Source: Ralstonia condita (GTDB lineage: Bacteria; Pseudomonadota; Gammaproteobacteria; Burkholderiales; Burkholderiaceae). From it: a stretch of DNA of 64,000 bases. The stretch covers positions 1 to 64,000 of the forward strand of contig NZ_CATYWO010000004.1 of NCBI RefSeq assembly GCF_958405655.1. Reading direction: 5' to 3'. The position numbers and the translations under genes were made by a program. The notes below the pieces were generated by a model. That model did no database searches. It was not told where the DNA came from and worked only from the letters and a program-made list of their open reading frames with translations. Positions 26,049 through 34,354 of this stretch are shown one piece after another (the first letter of the stretch is position 1; each line of letters opens with the position of its first letter).

Positions 26049-27434
26049 TTATTCGCCAGCGATCGTCATCTGCTCGATCAGGATCGAACCGGTTTCCTTC
26101 GTGCCGCGGACCAGTGCATCTGCACCCACGGCAACGATCTGACGGAACATGTCGCGCAGGTTGCCGGCAATGGTGATCTCTTCCACCGGATACTGGATCA
26201 CGCCGTTTTCCACCCAGTAGCCCGACGCGCCGCGCGAATAATCGCCCGTGACGTAGTTCACGCCCTGCCCCATCAGCTCGGTCACCAGCAGGCCCGTACC
26301 CATGCGGCGCAGCATGCCGGCAAAGTCGTCCTCCGGCTTGGTCTGGCTGGAGAACAGTGTCAGGTTGTGGGAGCCGCCCGCGTTGCCCGTGGTCTGCATG
26401 CCGAGCTTGCGCGCGGAATAGGTGGAGAGGAAATAGCCTTCCACGACACCGTTCTTGACCACATCCCGACGCGTCGTGCGCACGCCTTCCTCGTCAAACG
26501 GCGCGCTGCCCATCCCGCCCGGCACGTGCGGGTCTTCCTTGATCTGCACATGCGGCGAGAAGATTTCCTTGCCCAGCGCATCCAGCAGGAACGTCGACTT
26601 GCGATACAGCGCCCCGCCCGAGACCGCCTGCACGAATGCGCCGAGCAAACCGGCCGCCAACGGCGCCTCGAACAGCACGGGGCACTTGCGCGTGGTCAGA
26701 CGGCGTGCGGACAGGCGTGCCAGCGCGCGCTCCGCAGCGTACTTGCCGATGGCCTCGGGCGCAGCGAGATCGCTGGGCGAGCGCTTGGACGAATACCAGT
26801 CGTCGCGCTGCATGTGCGCGCCTGAACCGGCGATCGGCGCGCACGAAATGAAGTGGCGCGAATACGGGTAGCCAGCCAGGAAACCGCGCGACGTGGCCAA
26901 CACGAAGTGCGAATGCTGTGCCGAGATGCTGGCGCCGTCGCTGTTGCGGATCTTCGGGCTCACGGCAAACGCTGCGGCCTCGGCAGCGCGGGCGATTTCG
27001 ACGGCCGCTTCGGCGTCGATCGTCCACGGGTGATAGAGCTGCAGGTCCTGCGGATGCTTTTCCAGCAATGCCTCTTCGGCAAGGCCGGCGCAGTCGTCAT
27101 CCGCCGTGAAGCGCGCGATGTTGTAGGCTGCCTCAACCGTCGAGCGCAGTGCCGCCGGTGAAAAATCCGAGGTACTGGCGTTGCCGCGCTTCTTGCCCAG
27201 CATGACCGTCACGCCGACGACCTTGTCGCGGTTCTGCTCGATCGTCTCGATTTCGCCCTTGCGCACCGTGACAGAGAGACCTTGCCCCTCGGAGATTTCC
27301 GTTGCGGCATCGGTGGCGCCGAGATCGCGTGCAATGCGCAGCACATCGCGCGCCATCGCTTCGAGCTGCTCGCGGCGATAGGCGAACACGCTGTCGGTCA
27401 CGTTGCTGGTCTTGGAATCGAGCGTTTGGGACAT
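26049..27434 (-). CDS. pmbA: metalloprotease PmbA/TldE
   Basis: A 461-residue protein of the TldD/PmbA family. TldE (PmbA) pairs with TldD, which holds the zinc site, to degrade unfolded or leader peptides, for example in microcin maturation and CcdA turnover. Family features include GNASTSDFSPAALRSTVEAA near residue 85, GSHNLTLFSS near 345 and the C-terminal LVTELMGQGVNYVTGDYSRGASGYWVENG. The partner tldD is not in this window. The ATG at 27434 is chosen over a TTG two codons earlier. Divergent from darP. Confidence 0.92.
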   Translation of the reverse strand: MSQTLDSKTSNVTDSVFAYRREQLEAMARDVLRIARDLGATDAATEISEGQGLSVTVRKGEIETIEQNRDKVVGVTVMLGKKRGNASTSDFSPAALRSTVEAAYNIARFTADDDCAGLAEEALLEKHPQDLQLYHPWTIDAEAAVEIARAAEAAAFAVSPKIRNSDGASISAQHSHFVLATSRGFLAGYPYSRHFISCAPIAGSGAHMQRDDWYSSKRSPSDLAAPEAIGKYAAERALARLSARRLTTRKCPVLFEAPLAAGLLGAFVQAVSGGALYRKSTFLLDALGKEIFSPHVQIKEDPHVPGGMGSAPFDEEGVRTTRRDVVKNGVVEGYFLSTYSARKLGMQTTGNAGGSHNLTLFSSQTKPEDDFAGMLRRMGTGLLVTELMGQGVNYVTGDYSRGASGYWVENGVIQYPVEEITIAGNLRDMFRQIVAVGADALVRGTKETGSILIEQMTIAGE

Positions 27435-27505
27435 AAGCAAGAAAGGGGGAGAAACGGCTGCCGCGATTTTGCCAAAAGCGGGCGGAAGCGCCCATCATAG
27501 CAAGA

Positions 27506-27511
27506 TACAAT
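27506..27511 (+). promoter_or_regulatory. -10 element for darP, leaving almost no leader
   Basis: TACAAT ends 7 bases before the ATG at 27519, so the expected transcription start coincides with the start codon. An ATG at 27510 lies inside the -10 element and cannot be in the mRNA. Confidence 0.5.
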
Positions 27512-27518
27512 GCGCGCC

Positions 27519-28133
27519 ATGAGCCGAGCATCCCGACACAACCCCACGTATCTGCAACCTGTCGTGCGCACCGACATCGGTGACGAAGACGACCCGGATA
27601 CGCCCAAGAGCAAATCGCAGCGCAAACGCGAGGTCAACGCCTTGCAGGATCTGGGCACCGCCCTTGAAGCCCTGCCCAAGGACAAACTCGCCAAGGTGCC
27701 GCTGCCCGAGAAGCTGGCCGACGCCCTGCGTGACGCCAAGCGCATCACGAGTCACGAAGGCAAGCGCCGCCAGATGCAGTACATCGGCAAGCTGATGCGC
27801 GCCCTGACCGACGAAGACGTCGAAGCCATCCGCCGCGTGCTGGCCACGTTCGTGGGCGCATCCAAGGCTGAAACGGCACGCCTGCACGCCATTGAGCGCT
27901 GGCGCGACCGCCTCATCGGCGGCGACGACGCCGTCACCGAGTTCATTGCTGCCCATCCGGCGTGCGATGTGCAGGCCCTGCGCACGCTCGTGCGCAACGC
28001 ACGCAAGGAAGCGCAGCTCGCCAAGCCGCCCAAGTCGTCGCGTGAACTCTTCCAGATGGTCAAGCAGGCCCTGGCAGGCAACGACCGCGAAAACGAATCC
28101 GATCAACCTGAAGCCGAAGACGACGAAGCATGA
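27519..28133 (+). CDS. darP: ribosome assembly protein DarP (YjgA, DUF615)
   Basis: A 204-residue basic, helical protein of the DUF615/YjgA family, now named DarP, which binds late 50S precursors and helps form the peptidyl transferase centre. Typical are SKSQRKREVNALQDLGTALEAL near residue 30 and RRQMQYIGKLMR near 85, then an ERWRDRL motif. The last 20 residues are acidic. The start at 27519 is supported by the -10 position. Its stop overlaps the moaB start (ATGA), so the two genes are coupled. Confidence 0.9.
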   Translation: MSRASRHNPTYLQPVVRTDIGDEDDPDTPKSKSQRKREVNALQDLGTALEALPKDKLAKVPLPEKLADALRDAKRITSHEGKRRQMQYIGKLMRALTDEDVEAIRRVLATFVGASKAETARLHAIERWRDRLIGGDDAVTEFIAAHPACDVQALRTLVRNARKEAQLAKPPKSSRELFQMVKQALAGNDRENESDQPEAEDDEA

Positions 28134-28768
28134 CCGCCTCCGCCCCGCTGACCCGCCGCCATCCCGACGAGCTGATCGTCGGCTTTGTGTCGATTTCGGA
28201 CCGCGCCTCTGCAGGCACTTACCAGGATGAAGGCATTCCGGCGCTGCTCGACTGGTTTGGCGCCGCGCTGTCGTCGCCGTGGCAAGCAGTGGAGCGGCTG
28301 ATTCCCGACGACCAGGCGACCATTGCGGAAACGCTGATCGACCTCGTCGACCATGCCGGCTGCGACCTGGTGCTGACCACCGGCGGCACAGGCCCAACGC
28401 GCCGTGACGTCACGCCCGAGGCCACGCTGGCCGTCGCCACCAAGGAGATGCCCGGATTTGGCGAGCAGATGCGCCAGATCAGCCTGAACTTCGTGCCGAC
28501 CGCGATTCTGTCGCGTCAGGTGGCGGTGATTCGTGAAACGCCGTCACGCGCCACGCTGATCATCAACCTGCCCGGCCAGCCGCGCGCCATCAAGGAAACG
28601 CTGGAAGGACTGAAGGATGTGGAGGGTCGTACCACCGTGCCGGGTATCTTTGCCGCGGTCCCGTATTGCATCGACCTCATCGGCGGCCCGTACGTCGAGA
28701 CGCACGACAGCGTGGTCAAGGCCTGGCGCCCCAAGCACGCCGTGCGCGCCAAGCCGCTGCAGGTTTAG
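28130..28768 (+). CDS. mog: molybdopterin adenylyltransferase (Mog/MoaB type)
   Basis: A 212-residue MogA/MoaB-family enzyme that adenylates molybdopterin before molybdate insertion. It has SISDRASAGTYQDEGIPAL near residue 22 and the strongly conserved TTGGTGPTRRDVTPEAT near 84, and a C-terminal family segment with NLPGQP near 145. It overlaps darP by 4 bases. No other cofactor-biosynthesis genes are nearby. Its stop overlaps that of the convergent orn gene. Confidence 0.88.
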   Translation: MTASAPLTRRHPDELIVGFVSISDRASAGTYQDEGIPALLDWFGAALSSPWQAVERLIPDDQATIAETLIDLVDHAGCDLVLTTGGTGPTRRDVTPEATLAVATKEMPGFGEQMRQISLNFVPTAILSRQVAVIRETPSRATLIINLPGQPRAIKETLEGLKDVEGRTTVPGIFAAVPYCIDLIGGPYVETHDSVVKAWRPKHAVRAKPLQV

Positions 28769-29412
28769 GGCGCGACTGACGACGCCAGGGCCTCGGCCTC
28801 GGGCGTCTGCGGCACGTCACGAATGAAGTGCTGGCGGTAGTAGCGCAGCTCCTCGATCGACTCGATGATGTCTGCGTAAGCCGTGTGCTGCTGGCGCTTC
28901 ACGAAACCCTTGGCGATGGCCGGCTGCCAGCGCTTGCACAGTTCCTTGAGCGTGGAAACATCCAGGTTGCGGTAGTGGAAGTACTCCTCCAGCTTGGGCA
29001 TGTAGCGCGCCATGAAACGGCGATCCTGGCAGATCGAGTTACCGCACATCGGAGACTTGCTCTTCGGCACCCATTTCTTGAGGAAGGCGAGCAGCTCGGC
29101 TTCCGCCTCCGCTTCCGTCATGGTCGACGCCTTGACCTTGTCGATCAGGCCTGAGCGGCCATGCGTGCCCTTGTTCCAGGCGTCCATTCCGTCGAGCAGT
29201 TCGTCGGACTGATGAACGACCAGCACCGGGCCTTCGGCCAGCACGTTCAGCTCAGAATCCGTCACCACCACGGCCACTTCGATGATGCGGTCGTTCTCGG
29301 GGCTCAGGCCGGTCATTTCCATGTCGACCCACACCAGATTGTTGTCGCTCTTGGCAGCGACGCGGCTGGTCATCGAAGGGGAAGCGGCGGACTGGGAAAC
29401 TGGGGTGCTCAC
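28765..29412 (-). CDS. orn: oligoribonuclease
   Basis: A 3'-5' exonuclease of the DEDDh class, 215 residues from the GTG at 29412, that degrades oligoribonucleotides of 2-5 nt, including pGpG from cyclic-di-GMP. The acidic residues are in VWVDMEMTGL (DxE), the middle Asp in NSICQDRRFMARYMP, and the last His/Asp pair in HTAYADIIESIEEL. GTG with AAGG at good spacing is preferred; the next in-frame ATG at 29373 has no ribosome site and would give 202 residues. Divergent from the M48 protease gene. Confidence 0.94.
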   Translation of the reverse strand: MSTPVSQSAASPSMTSRVAAKSDNNLVWVDMEMTGLSPENDRIIEVAVVVTDSELNVLAEGPVLVVHQSDELLDGMDAWNKGTHGRSGLIDKVKASTMTEAEAEAELLAFLKKWVPKSKSPMCGNSICQDRRFMARYMPKLEEYFHYRNLDVSTLKELCKRWQPAIAKGFVKRQQHTAYADIIESIEELRYYRQHFIRDVPQTPEAEALASSVAP

Positions 29413-29441
29413 GCGAAGGCCTTGAGAAAATGACTGAAGGC

Positions 29442-29447
29442 TATAAT
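29442..29447 (+). promoter_or_regulatory. -10 element upstream of the M48 protease gene
   Basis: A perfect TATAAT 30 bases before the ATG at 29477; TTGAGA lies 14 bases upstream, shorter than ideal. Confidence 0.5.
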
Positions 29448-29476
29448 TTTCGCATATTCGATAGGTGTTTCCCCAC

Positions 29477-30733
29477 ATGCCCGCCTTTACTCTTGTCTTC
29501 CTGGTCGCACTCGTTCTGATGGCCGCCACCCGCCTGTGGTTGGCCGCACGGCAGATCCGTCACGTAGCACGGCATCGCGACGCCGTGCCTTCGGAGTTTG
29601 CCGAGTCGATCACGCTCGACATGCACCGCAAGGCCGCCGACTACACCATCGCCCGGACCCGTCTGGCGATGCTGGAAGTGCCGGTCCAGGCGGCACTGCT
29701 GATCGCGCTGACGCTGCTCGGCGGGCTGAACTGGATCAATCAGGCATGGCTGGGTGTGTTCGGCCCCGGTTACGCCTACGGCGTCGCGCTCATTGCCTCC
29801 GTCATTGTCATCAGCAGTGTGATCGAGCTACCGTTTTCGCTGTACGCCCAATTTGTCGTGGAAGAGCGGTTCGGCTTCAACCGCATGACCTGGAAGCTCT
29901 GGGCGCTGGACCTCGTCAAGGGTATCGGCATTGGCACCGTGCTGGGCTTACCCCTTCTGCTGGCGGTGCTGTGGTTGATGAACAAGATGGGCGCGCATTG
30001 GTGGCTCTACACGTGGATCGTATGGATGGCGTTCATGCTGTTCGTCCAGGCGATCTATCCGAACGTCATTGCGCCGCTCTACAACAAGTTCACCCCGCTG
30101 CAGGATGACGAGATGCGCGCACGCATTGAAAGCCTGCTCAAGCGTTGCGGCTTCGCCAGCAAGGGTCTGTTCGTCATGGACGGCAGCCGCCGCAGCGCCC
30201 ACGGCAACGCCTACTTCAGCGGCTTCGGCGCCACCAAGCGCATCGTGTTCTTTGACACGCTGCTGGCACGCCTGAACCCATCCGAGATGGAAGCCGTGCT
30301 CGCTCATGAGCTTGGACACTTCAAGCGACACCACATCACCAAGCGCATCGCGGTGACGTTTGTGCTGAGTCTTGGCGCGCTTGCCCTGCTCGGCTGGCTG
30401 ATGACGCGCACGTGGTTCTATCTCGGCCTGGGCGTGGCGCCCAACCTGCTCTCCGATAACCACGCGCTCGCGCTGATGCTGTTCTTCATCGTGCTGCCCG
30501 TGTTCACGTTCTTCGTGTCACCGCTGGCAAGCCTGTCGTCGCGCAAGGACGAGTACGAGGCGGACGCCTTCGCTGCAGAGCACGCCGATGCCAAGCAACT
30601 GGTCTCGGCGCTGGTCAAGCTGTTTCAGGATAACGCGTCAACGCTCACGCCCGACCCTGTGTATTCGACGTTCTACTACTCGCACCCGACCGCATCGCAA
30701 CGCGTGGCGCGCCTCGTGCAGGCCGGCGCATGA
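29477..30733 (+). CDS. M48 family CAAX-type metallopeptidase (Ste24-like)
   Basis: A 418-residue membrane zinc protease. Several helices precede and flank the catalytic motif HELGHFKRHH (about residue 280), with the third zinc ligand Glu in SSRKDEYEADAFA near 360. An N-terminal CAAX-protease segment (about residues 25-205) is present, giving the full Ste24 architecture. In bacteria the substrate is usually membrane protein quality control, since prenylated targets are absent. ATG at 29477 gives the normal N-terminus. rsgA overlaps its stop by ATGA. Confidence 0.9.
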   Translation: MPAFTLVFLVALVLMAATRLWLAARQIRHVARHRDAVPSEFAESITLDMHRKAADYTIARTRLAMLEVPVQAALLIALTLLGGLNWINQAWLGVFGPGYAYGVALIASVIVISSVIELPFSLYAQFVVEERFGFNRMTWKLWALDLVKGIGIGTVLGLPLLLAVLWLMNKMGAHWWLYTWIVWMAFMLFVQAIYPNVIAPLYNKFTPLQDDEMRARIESLLKRCGFASKGLFVMDGSRRSAHGNAYFSGFGATKRIVFFDTLLARLNPSEMEAVLAHELGHFKRHHITKRIAVTFVLSLGALALLGWLMTRTWFYLGLGVAPNLLSDNHALALMLFFIVLPVFTFFVSPLASLSSRKDEYEADAFAAEHADAKQLVSALVKLFQDNASTLTPDPVYSTFYYSHPTASQRVARLVQAGA

Positions 30734-31677
30734 CGCGCGGCAATCCGGTCCGGGGGGCCAGGCAGGCTGCCACCGGAGAGCACGGGTTGGTCATTGCTGC
30801 ACACGGACGCCACTATCTGGTCGAACGCGAAGGTGGTGGCTATGTGCAGTGCTTCCCACGCGGCAAGCGGAGCGAATGTGCAGTGGGCGATCGCGTCGTC
30901 TATGAAGCCACTGCCGTCGATCAGGGCGTGGTCGTGCGCGTCGACGGGCGCCGCAACCTGCTCTACCGCTCCGACCAGTTCAAATCCAAGATGCTGGCCG
31001 CGAATCTGGACCAGGTGATCATCATGCTCGGCACCGAGCCGAGCTTCTCCGAAGATTTGCTTGGCCGCGCGCTCGTTGCTGCGGAGGCGCTGGGCATCAC
31101 GCCATTGATCCTGCTGAACAAGATCGATCTGACTGCTCGATTGGAAACGGCTCGCTCGCGTCTGGCGCTGTATCGGCAACTCGGTTACACGGTGCTGGAG
31201 TTGACCGTGCATGGCGCGCCGGACGCCGCGCATGCCGCGCTGGAGCCGCATGTCGCCGGCCGCGCGTCGATCCTCATCGGGCAGTCGGGTATGGGCAAGT
31301 CGTCACTGTTGAATCTGCTGATTCCGGGCGTCGACGCGCAAACACGCGAGATTTCTGAAAAACTCGATTCCGGCAAGCACACGACCACATTCACGCGGCT
31401 CTATCACCTCCCCGCTGAATGGGGTCGGGGCGGCATGCTGATCGATTCGCCCGGTTTCCAGGAGTTCGGTCTGCACCATCTGTCGGAGGGTATGCTCGAG
31501 CGCGCCTTTCCCGAATTCCGTCAGCGACTCACCGAATGCCGCTTTTATAACTGTCGCCACCTGCAAGAACCAGGCTGCGGCATCCTGGACGCGATGGCCA
31601 AGGGAACGATCGATCCACGCCGGCACCAGCTCTATGCGCAGTTGCTGCACGAATCGGAGCAGCAGAAGCCCTGGTAG
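30730..31677 (+). CDS. rsgA: ribosome small subunit-dependent GTPase RsgA
   Basis: A 315-residue circularly permuted GTPase that matures the 30S subunit. An OB-fold domain comes first. The GTPase motifs are in permuted order: NKID (G4, about residue 135), GQSGMGKSSLLN (G1, about 183) and DSPGF (G3, about 238). The zinc finger is C-x4-C-x-H-x5-C in ECRFYNCRHLQEPGC near 275. Coupled by ATGA to the protease gene and followed by the DUF2007 gene. Confidence 0.94.
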   Translation: MTRGNPVRGARQAATGEHGLVIAAHGRHYLVEREGGGYVQCFPRGKRSECAVGDRVVYEATAVDQGVVVRVDGRRNLLYRSDQFKSKMLAANLDQVIIMLGTEPSFSEDLLGRALVAAEALGITPLILLNKIDLTARLETARSRLALYRQLGYTVLELTVHGAPDAAHAALEPHVAGRASILIGQSGMGKSSLLNLLIPGVDAQTREISEKLDSGKHTTTFTRLYHLPAEWGRGGMLIDSPGFQEFGLHHLSEGMLERAFPEFRQRLTECRFYNCRHLQEPGCGILDAMAKGTIDPRRHQLYAQLLHESEQQKPW

Positions 31678-31707
31678 CAGGCGAGATACGTTCGGGGAGA
31701 CTGTGGG

Positions 31708-32022
31708 ATGAAGTTGTTGATCAGCAGTCCGTCGCTCGGCATGGCGGCGCATTGGCAGAACGTGCTGTCTGCCGCCGGCATCCGTACGGAGCTTCGCAAC
31801 ATCTACCTGAGCAGCGTCGCCGGCGATATACCGCCCCAGGATTGCGCAGCGCAGGTTTGGCTGGTGAACCCTGCCCAGGAAACGCAAGCGCAAGCGTTGC
31901 TCGAGCAGGCCCGCCATCCGCCCAGCGGCCCGGCTTGGTGCTGCGCGCACTGTGGCGAAACGCACGAGCCGCAGTTTGCGCAGTGCTGGCGCTGCGGCAA
32001 AGACCGCGAGGATGCCGCCTGA
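31708..32022 (+). CDS. DUF2007 protein with C-terminal zinc ribbon
   Basis: A 104-residue protein. The first 65 residues match the DUF2007 (putative signal-transducing, PII-like fold) pattern, starting MKLLISSPSLG and ending VWLVNPAQETQAQALL. A short zinc-ribbon-like tail follows with two cysteine pairs, CAHCGE and CWRCGK, about residues 78-97. The function is unknown. It follows rsgA by 30 bases with a GGGAG site, so cotranscription is likely. Zinc binding is inferred from cysteine spacing only. Confidence 0.8.
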   Translation: MKLLISSPSLGMAAHWQNVLSAAGIRTELRNIYLSSVAGDIPPQDCAAQVWLVNPAQETQAQALLEQARHPPSGPAWCCAHCGETHEPQFAQCWRCGKDREDAA

Positions 32023-32040
32023 CTCAGGCTCGCGGCGACG

Positions 32041-32982
32041 TCAGCCGAGCCATACGGCAATCGACAGCATTGCCAGCAGCAGCATCCAGAGCACCACGGC
32101 GCGCCACACCAGGCCGACCGCGGATTGAAGCGTGCGTACGTTGGGCTCCTGCCCCACTTCGATCGGGTACGCACCGTCCTCGTCGGCGAGGCTTTCGGCT
32201 GAGTCACGCTGCGGGATCGGTGCACCCAGGCGCACCCCCAACGCACCGCCGCCAGCCGCCATCAGAATGCCGTTGACCTCATCGCTCCACTTGGCCGCAC
32301 GGTTGCGCCACGCGTACACCGCATCCTCGAAATTACCAACGATGGCGAAGCCGATGGCCGTCAGACGTGCCGGGATATAGTCGATCACGTGGAAAGCCTG
32401 GCGTGCGAACAGCCCCAGCGCCGGGCTGCGCTCCATCGACGGTTCGCTCCAGTGGCGAGCCAGGTATTCCGCCCCGCGATACAAGACCACGCCGGCCGGC
32501 CCGATCGGAACCAGAAACCAGAAGAACACCCCAAAGACGTGCCGATGGACCGCCACGATCGCGCACTCGAGCGTGTGACGGACGATCTCGTTGACCGGCA
32601 TGTCGGTCGTGTCATACCCAGACCACTCATTGAGGATCAACCGCGCGCCGGTGACATCGTCACGGCGCAGCGCCTCGTGGATATCCGTAAAGTAATGGCT
32701 GAACTGGCGGAACCCGAGCGTCAGATAAACCATCAGCACGTTCCACAAGAAGGCCAGCCCAATGCTGATCGAGGACAGGAGGTAGTGCACCAGCGCCACC
32801 ACCACCACAGCGGGCAGCGTCACCACGCACCAGGCCAACACGGCATCGCGGCGATTGCCGGTATCGAACCATTCTTCCGCCCGCGCAGCCAAGGCGCGCA
32901 CGATGTCGTAGATCGGGTTGTCCCGGCTGAGCGCACGGAACTGCTCAAGAATCAGCGCGCAGAGTACGGAGAAAAAGGTCAT
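32041..32982 (-). CDS. CobD/CbiB family membrane protein
   Basis: A 313-residue membrane protein of the CobD/CbiB family, with about five helices and conserved stretches NEWSGYDTTDMPVNEIVRHTLE near residue 118 and FHVIDYIPARLTAIGFAIVGNFEDAVYAWR near 198. True CbiB attaches aminopropanol to cobyric acid in B12 synthesis. No cobalamin genes lie near, and betaproteobacteria carry such orphan homologues widely, so a B12 role is not established. AmpE-like function is another possibility. Confidence 0.8.
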   Translation of the reverse strand: MTFFSVLCALILEQFRALSRDNPIYDIVRALAARAEEWFDTGNRRDAVLAWCVVTLPAVVVVALVHYLLSSISIGLAFLWNVLMVYLTLGFRQFSHYFTDIHEALRRDDVTGARLILNEWSGYDTTDMPVNEIVRHTLECAIVAVHRHVFGVFFWFLVPIGPAGVVLYRGAEYLARHWSEPSMERSPALGLFARQAFHVIDYIPARLTAIGFAIVGNFEDAVYAWRNRAAKWSDEVNGILMAAGGGALGVRLGAPIPQRDSAESLADEDGAYPIEVGQEPNVRTLQSAVGLVWRAVVLWMLLLAMLSIAVWLG

Positions 32983-33077
32983 TGGAGGGCAGTGCGAAGG
33001 CGCAGGTCACGCCATGAGTGCGATGTGCAAGACGATAGCACACGGCGTGCGCGCCACAGCGCATCGTGACGCCAACG

Positions 33078-33761
33078 CTACGCCGCCAGCAGGTGGTACA
33101 GGTTGCGCAGCATGCCAGCGGTGGCGCCCCAGATAAAGTGGTAGCCGCCGTCCGACCGGCGATACGGCATGGCATAGAAACGCCGCACACGATCTTCCCA
33201 GCGCAATTCCCGCACTTCATGGTTGGCTGGGTCCATCAGAAAGGCGAGCGGCACCTCAAATACCTCGGCCACTTCGCTGGGATCGGGTTGGACGGTGAAA
33301 TGCGGGGTCAGCAAACCGACGACGGGACTCACATGAAAGCCTGTACCGGTGATGTAGTCCGGCAGACGGCCTACGACCTCGATGAAGTCCGCGCTGATGC
33401 CCACCTCCTCCACCGTCTCGCGCAGTGCGGTGGCCGTCATGTCGCGGTCGATCGTCTCTCGTCCACCGCCGGGAAAACTGATCTGCCCCGCATGCTGGCT
33501 GAGCGACGCATTGCGCTGTGTCAGAAGCACCGTCAGACCTGCCTCGCGCTGCACCAGCGGTACGAGTACGGCGGCCTCCCGCAGCTTGAGCGATGCGTCG
33601 ATCAGGCGCGATTCGTCGGTAAGTTCAGGACGCCAATCCGGCTGGGCCTGCAGCCGCTCACGCACGAAGCGAGCCGTCAACCGCGCCTCGTCGAGCGCGG
33701 GTAGCGATGCATCGGAAGGCATCACTGGCAACTGCTCTGGATCGAATACGGGACGGCGCAT
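33078..33761 (-). CDS. Nudix hydrolase, CoA pyrophosphatase type
   Basis: A 227-residue Nudix enzyme resembling the NudL/CoA pyrophosphatase group. The Nudix box is GGGRETIDRDMTATALRETVEEVGI near residue 100: the REUXEEXGU half is complete, while the upstream Glu position is Arg. The preceding segment LTQRNASLSQHAGQISFPGGG near 85 matches the UPF0035 signature of CoA-cleaving members. ATG at 33761 is preferred over a TTG at 33806. A terminator for rplS separates it from the ribosomal operon upstream. Confidence 0.85.
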   Translation of the reverse strand: MRRPVFDPEQLPVMPSDASLPALDEARLTARFVRERLQAQPDWRPELTDESRLIDASLKLREAAVLVPLVQREAGLTVLLTQRNASLSQHAGQISFPGGGRETIDRDMTATALRETVEEVGISADFIEVVGRLPDYITGTGFHVSPVVGLLTPHFTVQPDPSEVAEVFEVPLAFLMDPANHEVRELRWEDRVRRFYAMPYRRSDGGYHFIWGATAGMLRNLYHLLAA

Positions 33762-33824
33762 GGCGTAATGTGGGACCAATCGTGGACGGAAGACATGTGA
33801 GGACAATCTTCCGCCGCAAAAGAG

Positions 33825-33850
33825 AAAAAAGGCACCCGAAGGTGCCTTTT
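33825..33850 (-). terminator. terminator of the rpsP-rimM-trmD-rplS operon
   Basis: GGCACC-CGAA-GGTGCC stem with a T-run on the minus-strand side, 16 bases beyond the rplS stop. Confidence 0.85.
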
Positions 33851-33865
33851 CGCAACGCGCGCAGA

Positions 33866-34252
33866 TTACTCTGCAGCGGCTTCCTTGCGCTTGAAGGTCA
33901 GCTTCTCCTTGATACGAGCCGACTTGCCCGAGCGCTCGCGCAGGTAGTACAGCTTCGCACGGCGCACATCACCGCGACGCTTCACTTCGATGCTGGCCAG
34001 CAGCGGCGAGTACAGCTGGAACGTACGCTCCACGCCTTCACCCGAAGAAATCTTGCGAACGATGAACGACGAGTTCAGGCCACGATTGCGCTTGGCAATC
34101 ACGACGCCTTCATACGCCTGCACACGCTTGCGGTTGCCTTCAACGACGTTCACGTTGACGATCACGGTGTCGCCGGGGGCGAACGGGGGGATCGTCTTGT
34201 TGGCCGTCAGGCGCTTGATTTCTTCCTGCTCGATTTGCTCGATGAGATTCAT
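33866..34252 (-). CDS. rplS: 50S ribosomal protein L19
   Basis: A 128-residue L19 at the 30S-50S interface. It begins MNLIEQIEQEEIKR and contains FAPGDTVIVNVNVVEGNRKRVQAYEGVVIA and the KYYLRERSGKSARIKE-like ending (here LYYLRERSGKSARIKE). AAGGAG lies 6 bases before the ATG at 34252. Last gene of the rpsP operon, 102 bases after trmD. Confidence 0.97.
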   Translation of the reverse strand: MNLIEQIEQEEIKRLTANKTIPPFAPGDTVIVNVNVVEGNRKRVQAYEGVVIAKRNRGLNSSFIVRKISSGEGVERTFQLYSPLLASIEVKRRGDVRRAKLYYLRERSGKSARIKEKLTFKRKEAAAE

Positions 34253-34354
34253 CTTTTTCTCCTTGACCATCATGCCGGCGTTTTGCCCGGTCGACTGACC
34301 GCGGCCCCGGTAGAGGATGGGAACTTCACTTGGACGAGGCTCCCGGTGTGGAAG

